Assembly (NCBI RefSeq): GCF_018691265.1
Contig: NW_024881324.1
Location: 8,683,730-8,747,729, forward strand
Source: Tyto alba
Taxonomy: Eukaryota > Chordata > Aves > Strigiformes > Tytonidae
Direction: 5' to 3'
Length of the DNA stretch: 64,000 bases
The position numbers and the translations under genes were made by a program. The notes below the pieces were generated by a model. The model saw only the letters and a list, made by a program, of their open reading frames with translations, had not been told where the DNA came from and made no database searches. Every line of letters starts with the position of its first letter. Within the stretch, counting starts at the first letter, position 1. Of this stretch, positions 1 through 14,900 are shown one piece after another.

Positions 1-1708
1 CACTAGTATGCATGCAAACAATCGCAGCAAGACTAATTAGAGAAAACAAGGGCAGATTCTAGACTTCATATGACGATACTGGTACCCTGATCAATGGATT
101 TAAAAACAAAAAATTATTAAAAAAAATATTAAAAATCCAGAGATAAGCACACAGAAAAACAATCAATTTCCCCAAACATCAGGCTTAAAAATGTGTTGTG
201 GAAAACACCTTGGAATGATGAATGCACTTTGAAACTAGTACTCAATGACAAAAGGGAAAAAAATGATCTGTTTGAACTGAAATAAAGTTGCTCTATTTAA
301 CAGTGAGACCTATTTCCAAAAATCAGTTCCCATAGTTACCATAAGCTGCATTTCAAAGGTTTAACACTGACCTAAAGCACTTTATTTTAAAGCTTTCATA
401 TAGGAAGATTTTTCAAAAGACTTGAAATACATGAGCTTCTAGCCTAAGCTCTACAGTGACTTTAATAAGACTACTTTTTGTTACATGCTTAAAATAACCA
501 CAGTTTCTAGAGTTTGCAGCCATCTCAGTTTTCATACCTATATCATCAAAACATAGGAAAAACTCTGTTTTTTTTTTTTACACAAAACCATTCACTCCCT
601 GAAAATAGTTCTTGTATTAGAGAGCACTGACTCCTGAAACCCTACCTGATTCTTTCAGTAGCTGGTATCACACTAAAAACCCCAAACACTGAAGAGAGAA
701 GACAGGATATGAGTTCCAAACATACATAACAAATCACAATCATATTAACTGGCTGTTCATTAAGTATCTACATTGACAAGTGTCCTAATAATGAGCTATC
801 AGTGCATTTCTTATCTAAATAAATACAGTGGCAATGATCAACCAGAAATTACCTGCATTTTTCCTGTTTTGTCTAGATCTGACCAAATGTAATCAGCCTG
901 TAATTAAGTTAAGTAGTTTGCTTGGCATTCTATTTATAAAACTGATTAGATGCTGCTAAGCAGGCAACCATTTAACACTTTATTTTGATGTTGAAAGCAG
1001 AGGCTAGGGGAAGGGGAGAGGGAGTGAAGACTGCAGAGAGAACAAACAAAACTCAGAAAACTTCAGAAAGATGGCTATATTTTTAGGGGGTACAAATTTG
1101 TTGCTTTATGCAGACTTGAATTTGTGTATTATTTGGTTGAATAGCACACATTTTGAACTTTGAAATTATTACTATTAAATATTTAATTACTTAAATAGGT
1201 CTGAACAAGTGAATATTCAGCCATACTGACTACTGTTAACTCTTCCTGGAGAGAGACAAAATGCTGTTGCCCTGGCTTGGGAAAGAGAAAACCCAAGTTG
1301 TAGGAAGACCACTGCTGAGGTCCTGGCCTGAGATTAAGCTAACTGAACAGGATGTGAAAACCTAAAGGACAGGACATGAGAAATTACTAGATGTGACGGA
1401 CAACATAGTAAGATGCTGACAAAAGCTACAGATAGCACCATGAGGCATGGTGGGATTTCACAGATGATTAAAGGGGTGAGAAATAGCCAAACTTCACAGA
1501 AAATTGAAAAGGAACCTTTAAGGTATTGGGGACCTTCTGGGAGGCAGAACTTGCAACACCAGCAGTATTTTGGTAACCGTATCTGTAACACTATAGAAGG
1601 CCAAGATTCCCTGGGTAATAGTATCAGAAATATTACATTTCAGAAGCAAAACCAGGGCCAATAGGGAAAAAGTAATTAGGGTGGATTGTTTATTTGGGAG
1701 GAGACTGG

Positions 1709-1752
<44 letters not shown>

Positions 1753-2836
1753 TACAAGGATGGCAAAAGAAAGGTCAGGAAAGGGGAAAATGGATAAACT
1801 ATACAAAATGTAACCAGTGCTGTCTGGTGCAGTCCTGCCCTTGATCACCACATCCTAACTGTGACCATAAGTCAAACCCGTTGTTCTGACCATACCACAT
1901 GAGTCAAGCTTGCTTCCACAACCAAGAACAGCGAGGAGGGTGCCAGGGTGCTTCCCCAGGCTAACAGGGACACTGGTTGGACAGATCAGGTAACCTGGTT
2001 ATCCCCATGTCAGTGCTGGCTCCAGGTCTGTCAGCATCCACATCTCCCCACCACTCCCTAACTCAGGTCTGTCAGAGACTGTCTTCGTCAAATTGCTTCA
2101 ATTTAACTCATTTCCTCATTTATATAATGGACTTAATACTGCTTTTATTACCTCCTTCCATAAGGTTATTTTTGGCACTGTCAGTAACAAAAACAAGAAA
2201 GTCAACGGTTTAATTTGAAGCCTTACTATTTATCTCTTGCTACTTCATTTTTTAGGTAAACATGAAGGTCAAGAGTCAGGTTTCACACATACTGCTACAA
2301 GTTGAACTTAGATTCCAAGGAGTAATGCCCTGCTTTTGCAAGTAAGAGAAGATTAATACCTTTCATATAAAGCGAAAGGTACTCATAGTATATGACACAA
2401 CTATACTTAACTATACATAACATAGATAGGATAGAACTAAAAGGAAGACAGAGGAAAATACAGTCTCTAACTTTACAGGTACATAGAGGAAAAAAAATAA
2501 ATCCAAAAAAATGGGTAAAGGGTTAAAAAACCCAACAATTTATCCATGCTTATTAACAATAGTCTTTACTCAAATTGTTTGTAGAGAATAATAAATACAA
2601 CTTCATCTTAACGAAAATGTAGTGGTAATTTTCCAAACACACACACTCTTTGTTCATCACCAAGAGTTAGACCAACATTCAATGAACCTATTACAAATAC
2701 ATAACATTCTGTCAAAGATTAGTTTCTTTAAGAGATGAAAAAAAAAAAGGGATTATATTATACATGAAAAAAAAAAAGTAGTCGCAAAAGCTTGTATTTT
2801 ATGCTAATTTATATTTATAGCAATTGTTTTATTTAC
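1..2836 (-). other. DTNBP1 intron 6 (partial)
   Basis: AT-rich intronic sequence between exon 6 and the missing exon 7. It contains a pure A35 tract (1714-1748) set in a slightly more GC-rich block (about 1230-2050). That block could be an old repeat, but I cannot identify it. I see no coding sequence here. Confidence 0.85.
1714..1748 (+). repeat. Poly(A) tract, A35
   Basis: Uninterrupted run of 35 A on the plus strand (T on the DTNBP1 strand) in intron 6. It could be the tail of a retroposed sequence lying to its left, or a simple homopolymer expansion. Confidence 0.95.
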
Positions 2837-2969
2837 CTTTTTGTTTTCTTGTAGTTTTCCAGCTGTAATGTCTGCATACATTTGTATCTTTCCAACTCAC
2901 ACTGTTCACATAGGTCCTCAAGACATAATAGATGATTCTCCATTTCCTCAAAGTTTGTCTCTAGCTGAG
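2837..2969 (-). CDS. DTNBP1: DTNBP1 coding exon 6
   Basis: A 133-base exon with acceptor cttatag| and donor AAAG|gtaaat. It completes Ala118 and encodes residues 119-161, including [21 protein letters not shown] and ending LENYKKTK, plus two bases of Arg162. It is coiled-coil sequence, highly similar to the mammalian FEEVENNLLHLEDLCGQCELER segment. This is the last exon visible; the frame continues in phase 2 to an exon left of the window. Confidence 0.96.
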
Positions 2970-5900
2970 CTATAAGAAATACTTATATGAATATCAAATT
3001 GTATCAATGGATGGACATCTCACCTGAACAGAAACAGGAATTCATAAAAGGTACATAATTAACATGGTAATAGTTACACATATATCAATGGCTCAGAAAG
3101 ATAAACCTCAGTTCATGTCACATAAAGAGTGACAGCAAAGCCACATTAAAGGAGATCTGCGGTTCCCTTTGTAGCATGATGAACCACTGTATCTGCCTCA
3201 GCATCTTGGTTTCATAGGCTTATGGTCTATACTTTGGGAAAGGCAGCATCCAGAAATTGATTTGATTTTGCTTCTTGGACACACCATGAGTTTAGCCCTT
3301 TCTGCCTGGTACAACCTGAGGAATAAAGCTGTGCTGACCAAAACCAGTACTAACCTTAAAGTATCCAAATGAAGCAAAAGTAAAGCACACCGGGAAAATT
3401 TTAACTTTTACCCAAACTCAGGATAATAGAAAAGAATACAGACTTTGAAAGTTTATGCTTAAGACAGGCTCTTTACTGATAGGCAAATCTCTGGATTTAG
3501 CTATTTTACATACCCATGCAATTAAAACCATGCAAAAATCTCTTAATCTCTTCAACCGTAATTGCTCAGTCTCAGCTTAAAACAGATCATGCCTATGAAA
3601 AGCCCTGAGAAATCTGATCTTATTTCATAGCTCACCCTGTTTTGAGTAGAAATTTGGACTACAGAACTCCCGTGGTCCCTTCTGACCTGAATTATCTCGA
3701 ATTAAGTTCAAGGTAGAAAAAAGTGATTTAAAGTTAACATGTTTTGGATGCTCAGAAGAAGGAAAACAGCAAGCTGAAGGCATCAGTAAAATCTTCAATT
3801 CTAGTTTGGCCATTGTACTTGGAGCCTATCTTGGAGTATAGAAAATTTCAGTTTTCTTAGAATTAATTTCTTAGAATTAACTCAATTAGAAATAGCTATC
3901 CTAGTGGACCACCTAGAAAACCAAAAGTTAAGACCTCAAACAAATTCCCTAGCATGCATATTCATACGTTCAGCTCTAACTACTTAAGATTTTTTTAGTC
4001 CCTAACAATTAAGGTACTGTTCCACAATGGTCAGAAAGGAAAACATGAATCATATAACCAAAGATTTCCTTAAATTATTTATCTGCATACAGATCATTGC
4101 GGGGGGAGGGAAGAAAAAAAAAAAAAGGCAGTTGACTATGTGGAAACAAGTTTGAGGGAAAAAAATGTTTTCAGTTTTACAGATTGTGATGTGGAACATG
4201 CATTGTTTACCACATACTCAACTTTCTCCCACAAAATCCAGATGTATTCAAGGGCAATATCATGACTACAGTTACAACTGGTGGTCCCTTTTAACTTAAG
4301 AAATGGACTTTTCTGAGTGCATTAAAACCCAAATGTCTGTATTATGCCATCTTGCTTTTCAGAATAATTGCTCACTTACTAATTTGCAAAATTCACAAAC
4401 ACAGCAGGGCTCAAGATAATTTGCTAAGGTACATATCAACCACTGTTTTTTTCCCACTTAAAAACATACCACCTGCTTTGATGTACTTGCTATTGAAATA
4501 ATATGAAAAGATAACAACAAAGAAGAGGAAAATAAAGAGGATGAAGAAAAGTGAATTCTAGAGGGCAACTGATTCCTAGCACTAGCATTTGAGCAGCCTC
4601 TAGTGGGAACTCCAGAAAACACTGTACTCCTGAAGAACAGAAATGAACACTTAAGATGTCTCCAGAAGACAACCACCCCACTTTACTGCCACACAGGTTT
4701 CAGAATTGTTCTTTCTGAAGTAAAAGAAAACTTAATTGCTTTTCACAAAAATAGTTAAAGACTAGGCTGCATAGCAATAGCACCAGCTACAGTTGTGAAT
4801 TAACATCCCTCCTACCCAAATGCAAATGTATGCACTTGCACATCAAAGGGAAGTTCCAAACAAAGCTACATACTTAATCAATCTGAAACTTAAACCATAA
4901 TGCTTTGAATAACTCTTATCTATATTCACTTTATAAATAAATTTATACTTTTAAAAAGGTATTTAGCAAAAATATGACATTTAGAAATTAATTCCCAGTT
5001 TACAGTTCAGTGGCACCTAGAAGATTCTGGCCCAAAAAGCCAGCTGATGTTCTAAAGAATACTTGTCAGACTACTGCTTCTTTTCCAGCTCTTCAAGAAA
5101 TCCCGTAACCAAGTGGTCAAGCAACAATCACCATCTCACTCTGAAACGGCATTGCCATGAAGGAGAAAAACATCTCCTCCTTTTAATATTTTTAAGGAGG
5201 CTGGAAAAGAATCTATTGTACCTTTAGATTAGGTGTTTTCCTGGACAGTAATATGCCACACTTGGTAGAAATAATATTTTTTATTAGATAAATGAAAAAA
5301 ATAACTTGTTCTTCAGGTGACATCACTTCAATTAGTTTGGCCTGTATTTCTCTCATACTATGACAGGTACAACACCATTATTACAAGTTTTACTTTTTAG
5401 TTTTAATTTCTTTAAAGTATGTGGAAGTTTGATCAGATTACATTAGATTAAATTATCTTCCATCAGTATACACTGTTTAGCAGCTATTCAGGTATTAAAG
5501 TATTTATCAAGAACTCAAGAATCACAAAAGAAGGGTTTTTTTCCTGAGAACACTTCCTTTCTAAAGTTTAGTTAATTTAAATTTACTACATAAAATTTCT
5601 TTTAACGGAAACCCACGTAAACTGTAGTTCTGCAGTAGTACAAAAACTGTTAGAAAAGCTAAATGACAGCTGTATATCAGAAAATATTAGTTTTTAATTT
5701 TTCCTAATATAACTTTAAATGCAGCCTTCCTGCACTGTCCCAGTCACCAAGACAACAGGAGACACCAAAGAGAAATTTTTACAAAGTCAACTTGTTTTCT
5801 GACTAAAAGACAAAAAGGCAGAAAACAGAAAGGATGGAAACTATTAAATCAAAGCATTTTTCTCTACCTCTAGGTCAGACTGGGACACAGATTACTAGGT

Positions 5901-8900
5901 TTAAAATAAAATGAGCTGTGACAGACATACATATACAGGAAGAGATCAATCCAGCTGCAACACTAGAAAAAATTCTTTACATAATTACAGTTCTACTAGT
6001 GCTCAATTTTTATTTGTTTTTAAACAAAAGATCTTAAACACACCTAGTATCATACTATTCACATGAAGCTAAAGTAGCTTCTTTGCTGAAACTACATAGC
6101 AAGTATACTAGGATGTTTTTCCTTCTGTATTAAAGCCACAGACATTTCCACATTTACAACACCAAACTATATGCCTTTGATACATATATACTTTTTGGAA
6201 GCATTCTGCCCTGGAGCCTATGAAAGACGAAAAACTCCCTGTTGAACACAGGTATCATTACACTGTATTATTCAAATTCCCTGGTTTTACATACATGCCC
6301 ACAATATTTTTCCCTGATTTTCTCAGTAAAAGATAAATGCTGTTTCATCTTAAAACAGTGAAACTCACTAAAGTACAAAAAGTATCAGTAGTTTTTAAAC
6401 AACTCATCAACTAGTTAGAGAACCTGTTTTAATTAATAATAAACGTAATATGGTTTTCTTTTAAACATTTTCCCAACTACAAATCATTTGTCATTTACAG
6501 TAGAAGTTTTTACAGCTCTCCTAACTTTAAAAATGATTTTTAAATAAAAAAGAAACCACTAAAAACTACAGTCTTCTAATGGAATGTGTGTTCTAGATTT
6601 CTGCATTACGAAACATTTATCCAGCTCTTTTTCAAGAGCTATCAACTGCTAGATGATAACAAAAAAGAAATTGTTATTTAAGTAACCAAACACAATTCAG
6701 ATGTCCAAGTTCAAATGCCAGCTCTGTGAAAAAATCTTGATTAATATATTGTTTGGTCTTAAATCTCCTTTTACTTGACCAATACCAACCAGTATCTAAA
6801 TCCTGACATAAGCCACAATTAATAGATAACTGTAAACTAATGACATCTTCCCCAAAGACACTCACATCTTGGCCCGAAAGACAGGTCTATGGCCTGTTAC
6901 TCACTACTTTTTCCTCCGAAAAGTACTGTTTAGAGGCTGTCTACAAACTGATGAGATGACCAAAAGTTAAATTCTATAACCTGAGAACACAAGCTGCTGT
7001 CAGAAGTATATTGCATTATTCAACTGGATAACACTTTGGCATTTTTATCAAGAAATTAAAAAACTGTATACTTCATGAAAACATACTTTTCTGCTGCAAA
7101 ACAAGTACCCAAAATATGGGCTATTAAGTTTTTAAAGTAGTTCGAATGCTATTGAAGTCAAAATCTTGTATTTAATGAAAAAGAGATTATCATCACTTTG
7201 ACCTTACATTTCACAAGTTTTATTACATTTCCTTAATGCCTAAAGAGGCCATTAAAAAGACTACAATCCCACTTCTAAAACAAAGAATACATGGCCTTTT
7301 ATTTTTTTTTTCCTTTTATCCTAAATACTTGTGCTTCTCTGAATAAATTGTACTGAATTTTGTAAGTCTGGAAAACGGCAACTTACATACTTGATACACA
7401 ATCTGAAAACAAGCATGTGCTTCTGCTCAAGAAATGAACAAGGATACCTCCCTTAAGTAGTGTGAAAAGTTCCTGCTTCTCTAATGGATTTACACATTCA
7501 TTTTACCCATACTTGGAAAAAAATATTTATCAAAGATTAGAAAGCAATGGCTTTTATCTCTGAATATATACCCAGCTCTATTTTCTTCTCAACCTCACCA
7601 GTCTAAATATGTTCACCCTACATTGGATCTGTCACCATTGTTCATGACCAGCCTTTCTGAAACTAGTATCAAACTGATGCCTACACATTAGATGTTTAAA
7701 TTGAATTTTTAAAAAGTAGTGAAAATTGGATTTGGATCAAGGTTTATGAGCATTGATTTGCTGAAATCAAAACCGGTATTTGAGCAAAATGTCCCTGCTC
7801 AAACATGAAGCATATTTCATATTAAGACCAATATGTCAGATACTGTCAAGCAGGTATCCTCTCCAACATCTCAAATAACAATTGACTTCAGTGATGATTC
7901 AGAGTCTGGACTTTGCGAGGGCAATAACTGTCCATTTCATTTTTACATAAGAGTAACTTCTTCAAGGTTTTCAACAGCAGCTACGTAACACTGCATAATA
8001 TAATAAATTTATCAAATGAAGACAGACTTTTTACCTGAAGTGAGGGATGACTGATAATATGAGTACATAAATTAAAGGTCTTTTTTTATAAAAGTGCTTA
8101 TGAAAACGTTATCTTGTAATGCACAGCAAAAAGCTGAAGAATCTGTACATGATTCATACCAATTTTAAGTAGGTCACTAAAAATGCTCATTTCCATTATC
8201 TGAAGTTTCTTTTATCAAAAGCAGCCAGGGTTCCCTATCTACTTTCAAAATAAAAGCATTAATATATTTTAGAAGCATATCATGTCACAACACAGAACTA
8301 TTACTTTTCTAAAACTATGAATATTAGCCAAATTACATCTTGGATGCACAACTCAGGACACAGCAGTTTATAATTCTATATTCACATATTTTTTTCACAG
8401 AATGTTTCACTCGTATTTCAAATTCACAGCCACAGTATTAATCATGTCTTGGAAAAGTGAGTACAGTTTACATTTATAACAAGCAGATAGTTCAGAGTTA
8501 TAAAAACTACAAACAGTGAGTAGAACAGCACAGCAAATTTCTGGTAAATTATTTCCAGAAGTGTAGATGCTGGATTTGGTACAAATTATACCTTTCTTTT
8601 CAAATAGACTCTATAAAAATTATCAGGAAAAAAAGCAATTCCAAAAAACTCACAGTGATTAGTAGGAACTAACAAAAGCCTTTAAGTGAATTACTTGCAA
8701 TCTGACACACAAGGTAAGGCTAGAAGATTTGGTTCAAATCTCACAACCTTAGCAGTAGAGTTCAAAATTCATTAGCTTCCCTGAGCAGACTGGTTAATGC
8801 TTCCTTCATTCCTGCTTGTACAGTATCAAAAACATTCTAGAGACAGTGAGCATTCTCCAAGTAATTGCACAATCAGGGTGAGATTAATTCTGGTTCATAA

Positions 8901-11900
8901 AACTATAATATTAGGAATGGAAAGGTAACACCAATTCATCAAGATTTATATCATTTGCAGTTATGAACTATAAAGACAATTCTACTAGGTTTTATAATAT
9001 CCTTTAGCTTTGCTTTATCAGTGGACTGCATCATTTTGTGTATGATGATATTAAAATCAGTATTTAAATAAATCATTATTTGAATTGATATTTCTTTAGA
9101 AAATAATTGAGCTTTTCAAAAAGACAATATTAAAAAAGCCTTACTAAATAAGGTGGTGTAAGAAAATTGTAATAAAAAATGAAATATTCCTTGGTTCAGA
9201 AAGAAATAGCGAAGTTATTAGCAGCCTACCTAGGAACAAAAACTGATTTGTGCATATCCACTGACCACGGAAGAGAGAAATTAACCTTTGAACACAGAAA
9301 AGAAACCTCCTTTTCTTCACATCAGAAGCCAGCACACAAATCCAGCCCACCACATAAAAAAAAACCAAGAGCTGCAATTACATGAAGAATTTCTGCATAC
9401 TTCCCAGCTGGTGTAGGAATAGTGCAGGCAGAGTCCCTGGGGAACTTAGCTACTAAAATCCATGCACAGACAGACATTTTTCAACACTAAGTTTGATGAA
9501 ACTTGAACAGATTTTCATGGAGGCAGCAAGAGGCCTACTGCTGACAGAAGGGCTTGCTACTTGTCAAACGCTGCGTCCCCGCTTCAAGCCTTGGTAAGAC
9601 TAAAGCTTTTCAGAGACTAAGCAGCCAGAACACTTACTCCTAATTTCTTTTTCAACAGTGGATTGACTGTTTTGTATGAGAGGTTTCCAGAAGTAGTGCA
9701 CTAAAGGATTCATCTTTCAAATTAAATCAACAGGTTAACACTTGGTAAAGTTCTAAAAAATCGGAACCTACGTAACAAACATGAGGTATTTGGTAATCTT
9801 AGTAAGTAGCATTGCTAGTTTCACCCAGCTGGGTACCACTTCAGAATAGCTTAACCTTGCACACTAACTTAAACTATGGAAGCTAGTTTTGGAAACAACA
9901 GTTAGTCTGAAGAAAAAGTTTCTGCCTTGAAAGTGTCCCAAGACAGGTGAATTTCTTGCTCTCCCCCCAACCCCTACCAAATGGCGATTTAAAACAAATT
10001 ATATGAAATTACACAGACTCAATCAAAGAGAAGCAACCGCATACATGAGTGTTCACACTACTAACAAATCTTTAAAGAATTTAAACAGACTTAAAGAATA
10101 ATAATTTTCAGCTGTTCACACCAAAATACGCAGTTGCCATATAATTTGTTTGGGGTTTTTTTTTGTTTTGTTTTGGGTTTGGTTTTTTGTTTGTTTTTTT
10201 TTTTTTTTTTTGTTGTTTTGTTTTGTTTTGGTTTTTTTCCCCAAATAATGACACATGCGATATTTTAACTGCTGGGAGAGCAACCACTGCTAATTTTGCT
10301 GTTTTACAAAACCAGATTGTTTAAGAACTACTGTTTTATAATAGAAATTATGTGTTTGGGAAGCAAAATTATATTTTATAATTGCAAAGTTTACAACAGT
10401 TGAACCTCAGTCTAATCCTCTGTACTGACCTGAATGCTTGTTATGACTACAAAACCTTACCTAGGCTTGCTGTGAGGCATTCCAGATCTGCTAAAAACCC
10501 AGGTACTTGTTGAAGCTGATCCTGTAGTTCCACCAAACTGTTCCTTTTCTTCTCCCAATGTGCAGAAAGCATCACAACTTCACTATCCACCAGCTGAAAC
10601 AAAAAGATTCTTTACTTTACTTGCAAATTTATGAACCTATTTACGAGCATTTTGACTAATTTTTAGAATTCATACATATTCAAGCATAAGGTCAGCACAG
10701 CAACATTATAGCACTGCCACTCGTGTGCTTCTCAAGTAAATATACAACATGGTCAAGAAAGCCCCTGTAGCATGAAATATCTGTATCAAAATGCATTGCT
10801 CAAAACAAAATAAAAAGTTATTTCTCAATATACTCATCAATGTAGGAAATATTTTATGGATACACTGCTTAAAAGTTTTATTTATATAGGTCAGATTCTA
10901 TGAAACACAGCAGGATCGGGATATATTAGGTAACAAATGTTTCCCTTTATATATGATACTTGAGATGATTCAATTATAGTTTCCCTGCTCTTAGTTCCAT
11001 TACCCATTCTTCCTCTTGCATATAACTGCAGCCCATGGCTGTATCTGCATTCTGGATTCCTCAGGTTTTTTAGAATTTAGTTGCAGAAACGGAAAAGGTC
11101 CGAGCAATGGGCAAAGGCCTTCTCAAAGATTTACAGTTCCACCCACTTGAGACAGATTCTTTTAGAATGGCAATTTCTCACATTTCCAAATTCCTCCAGC
11201 TACCTATCCCTGTCAAAAAGCCATTCTGCTTTACCAGAAAAGGTTTGAAAGCTTATTCCAAAACCCACTGAATAATTAAGTACTTTGGAAGACCAACATC
11301 CTTATTTAAATAAAGCCAAGTCTATTTTTGAGAAAGAGATATGGGATTTATATCAGTTAACCAGTAAAGCAAACAAAAAAAAAAACTGAAACACCATGAG
11401 CTGGGGGCAAACAGCAGGAAAACATTTCAGCCCAGAAGTAACTGAATTCAGCTAAAATTACAATCATCTAAAAGCAGTATTTTTAGGACAATTTTGTAGA
11501 TGGAATTGGTAGTTAGCACCTATAATTTAACATGTTAAGACTGTAGGCAGCAATTAAAGCTTGACTTTTTCACTTTCTCTAGTCAACATTTATAAATAAG
11601 ACAGCACAAGTAGTTTAGCTGCTACTGGACAGTACCAGAAACAGGATACTGGACAAGTAGACCTTCAGGTCTGACATAATACAGTCAAACTTGTGTGCTT
11701 ACACAATTCTTATTTTATTGAACTCTATATTTTCTGCTTTTATAAAAAAGAAACAAACATAAACCTACAAGCAATACATATTTTGAATTCTCCCAAAAGT
11801 AAGCATCTGAATTTCATGTAAAATTTCAAAGTCTTTTTGGAAGTTTTTCATTCTAATTTTCCCAAGCATCCTTAATATAAGAGATTGAGGTTACACTGGT

Positions 11901-14900
11901 TTTATATATACGAAACCTCAGATTTTTTTCAGAGCTCCAATTTTTAAAGCAAACTATTGCAAGTATTACAAAATTATTAAGCAAGTCATTTAAGAGATCT
12001 ATAAAAAAAAAAAAACATCATCATCAGTAAAGCACACAAAGCTGGCAGTGAGACCTTCATCTCTAATAATGGGAGGTTTTCAACGGGTGGAAAAGGTGGG
12101 CCATGCTATTAGGCAAGAGAAATAAGAACATAAAATAATCTCTTTCTTACCCTAAATATACCTCTTCAAAATATATTAACCAGTGAGTTTTTAACCCATT
12201 AGAAAAGATACAGAGAGGACTCCTAAGGAAACCAGAAGAGTCAGGGAGGATGCAGCCAGCCAAAGTAAAGCTTTCAGCCAGGACAGAGAACCCCACAGCT
12301 CAGTCCTGCTCTGCATCATGGCCACCCAGTTTACACTGTCTGACCCTTAAAGAGGGCTTGAAATGGAAAGTCTGGTGCAGACCTCCAGAACAGCAGAGCA
12401 ATGCACTGGTAGAACTTACTGGATGTTTTCTTTCCCTTCGTTCCATACATAAACCATGCAACTTGACACTTTACTTCCAGGGTAGGAAAACTGAAGAAAA
12501 TTAGGAGAAAGCACAGACACTTCCTGAATCTTTTCAGCCAGACAAGTCAAATCTTGCTGTTGCCTGTCCACTAGAATAGAGCAACCGTGTCAGTGCAACA
12601 GCCCTACCCTGATACTAGCCACCAACATGCCTCAACCTCAAGTATATTCAATACTTCCACAGAGCCTCCTCACTTTTAAAGAGCTACAGCAGCTACATGC
12701 AACATCATTTTTTGCAATTGTTTCCATTGCATCACATTAAATAATATTTACATTACATTATTGTTTATATTACATTGTTTATATCCCTATTTATTGTTTA
12801 CACTGCCATTTACTGGCAATGTTATGATATCTTAAGCAGTCTCAAAATAATATTCCTAGCTAACTTAAAATCTTTCAAATAATGGCAGATGAGTACTAAA
12901 ACCAACCACCTGAACTTCTGGATATGTCTTATTTTTACCATCACCTTGTCACACTCTTACAAAGTCATATTTCTCAATATCCTTCTCTAACCTAACATAT
13001 CCCACAGAAAAACAGTAAGCTGATATAATTAATATTTTCTGCTTAAGTGCAAATAGTGATTGCAACTATCTGAACAAAGGACAGGAGACAAGTTCTGGGT
13101 GTCACTACCAGTTGAAAAGTACTTTAAAAGCTCTACGAAATCCTCACACTCAGTGTTTGTTATAGTAATCGGAATATCAGAAAGTAAACAAGAGAATGAA
13201 CTTCAGATATTTCTTGTTAGATGGTACCTTGTGAGAAACATGATCACAAAGAACTTCTATTTTTACAGTATCTATATTTAATACTTTAAGAACATTAATT
13301 GTAGGCAGAGTACCATCAAATCTGGAAGAGCTTATAAGAAACAAGAGGAACTGGACATTCCGATCCATTCTATCAGCTGCCTGTCAAACACCATCTTAAA
13401 ACCACAGTAAAAAACAGTGTAACTTGGCATTTTTCCCAAGCAGTAATACAGAGCATTACTTTTTCATTACACTGGTTGTACTGGATCTAGCTGGGATGGG
13501 GTTAATTTTCTTCATAGCAGGCCATATGATGCTGTGTCTTGAATTTCTGACCAAAACAGTGTTGTTAACACAGCAATGTTTTGGATATTGCTGAACAATG
13601 TTTGTACAGTGTCAAGGATTTACCTCTTTGCCACTTATTCCCCCACTCCCTCTGCAGCAAGTAGGCTGAGGGTGGGCAAGCAGCTGGGAGGGGACACCGC
13701 TGGAACATCTGACCATTGGCCAAAGGGACATTACATACTATGTAACATCATGCTCAACAATAAAAACTGTGGGTTTGGTCTTCCAAGGTAACCATTGCCC
13801 TGAGACTGGCTGGGCGTTGGTCTGCTTGTGGGAGGTTGTGAATGACAACTTTTGCATCACTTGGTTTTCCTCTGCCCTTCAGTTATTAAGCTGTCTATTC
13901 TGAACCACGAGTTTTCTCATTTTTATTCTTCCTGCTCTGTCCCACTGATGCAGGAGTGAACAAGGCTGTGTGGTTTCTTACCTAGCATCCAGAATCAACC
14001 CAGTACACTGGTAATAAATTAAATTTAAAATTATTTACACATTTTAAAAATATTTCAAGTGTGGCATTGTTCTTTTTTCTTACCTCTCCAGCTTTAGCAC
14101 AATCTTTGGCTCCTTTGTGAAGGGCAGCCCAAGCATCTTCATATCTGAAAAGAAAAAAGATAACTGATTATTCTTACTGTGTCCAACTTGCAAAGGAAGA
14201 AAATTTAATGGATGCCACTATGCTTATATTTACAGGGACTATCAGAAATAACAGCTTAAAAAGCTGCACAGTTATTTCTGGTATTTACTATTCTTCCAAG
14301 ACAAATATACAGTAAGAAATAATGTCTTTCAAATAAAAAGTGATCCATGTTTTAACTTGCTGGCTTATATTAAGAGCTAAATGGACCCAGCAATATTTAT
14401 AAGACAACACATAAAAGCCTTAAGCACTACTTGGAAACCAATTTCATTAAGAAAATGAAAAAAGTTAACAATATTGTAATCACACACACCCCCTCCCCCA
14501 ACTCCCCCACAGGAAAAAGAAAAGGATTTTTTTTTTTTTAAGATAAAAATACAAAGGAAATTTATAATACAGATAGCTTCTGTTACTGAGGAAAAGTGTG
14601 ATTAAATACAGATGGAGTACACTTTCTTTTCATGGCAATGGCAGGCATATTGTCTCTATTATAACTGAATTAAATCATATCAAATATGTAAAAGTTATAA
14701 AATATCAAATAGAACCACAAGCTGGGCCTCAGTGCTGGTCTCCTTCATCCCAGTGCATCAGACCATGAACTAAAGTAATCATTCAAATGATGCTTTTCCT
14801 CCAGAACTGTTTCGTTAACATGACAGAACTTAAGGACTGGGCAAGCTTTAAACTTATTTATCATTTGGCAACCACCTCCACTCTACTAACTTCAGAACAT

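Larger units (their letters stand above)
10594..14083 (-). other. DTNBP1 intron 4
   Basis: A 3.5-kb intron. It contains the solo LTR at 13477-14007; the rest is AT-rich sequence, including a TTTATATTACATTG-type repetitive patch around 12740-12810. No other gene is visible. Confidence 0.85.

Noticed and set aside
1413..1664. 83-codon frame left of the A35 tract as a processed pseudogene
   Set aside because: The translation resembles no family I know, and the candidate target duplication is only six bases; kept as a weak finding about the A-tract only.
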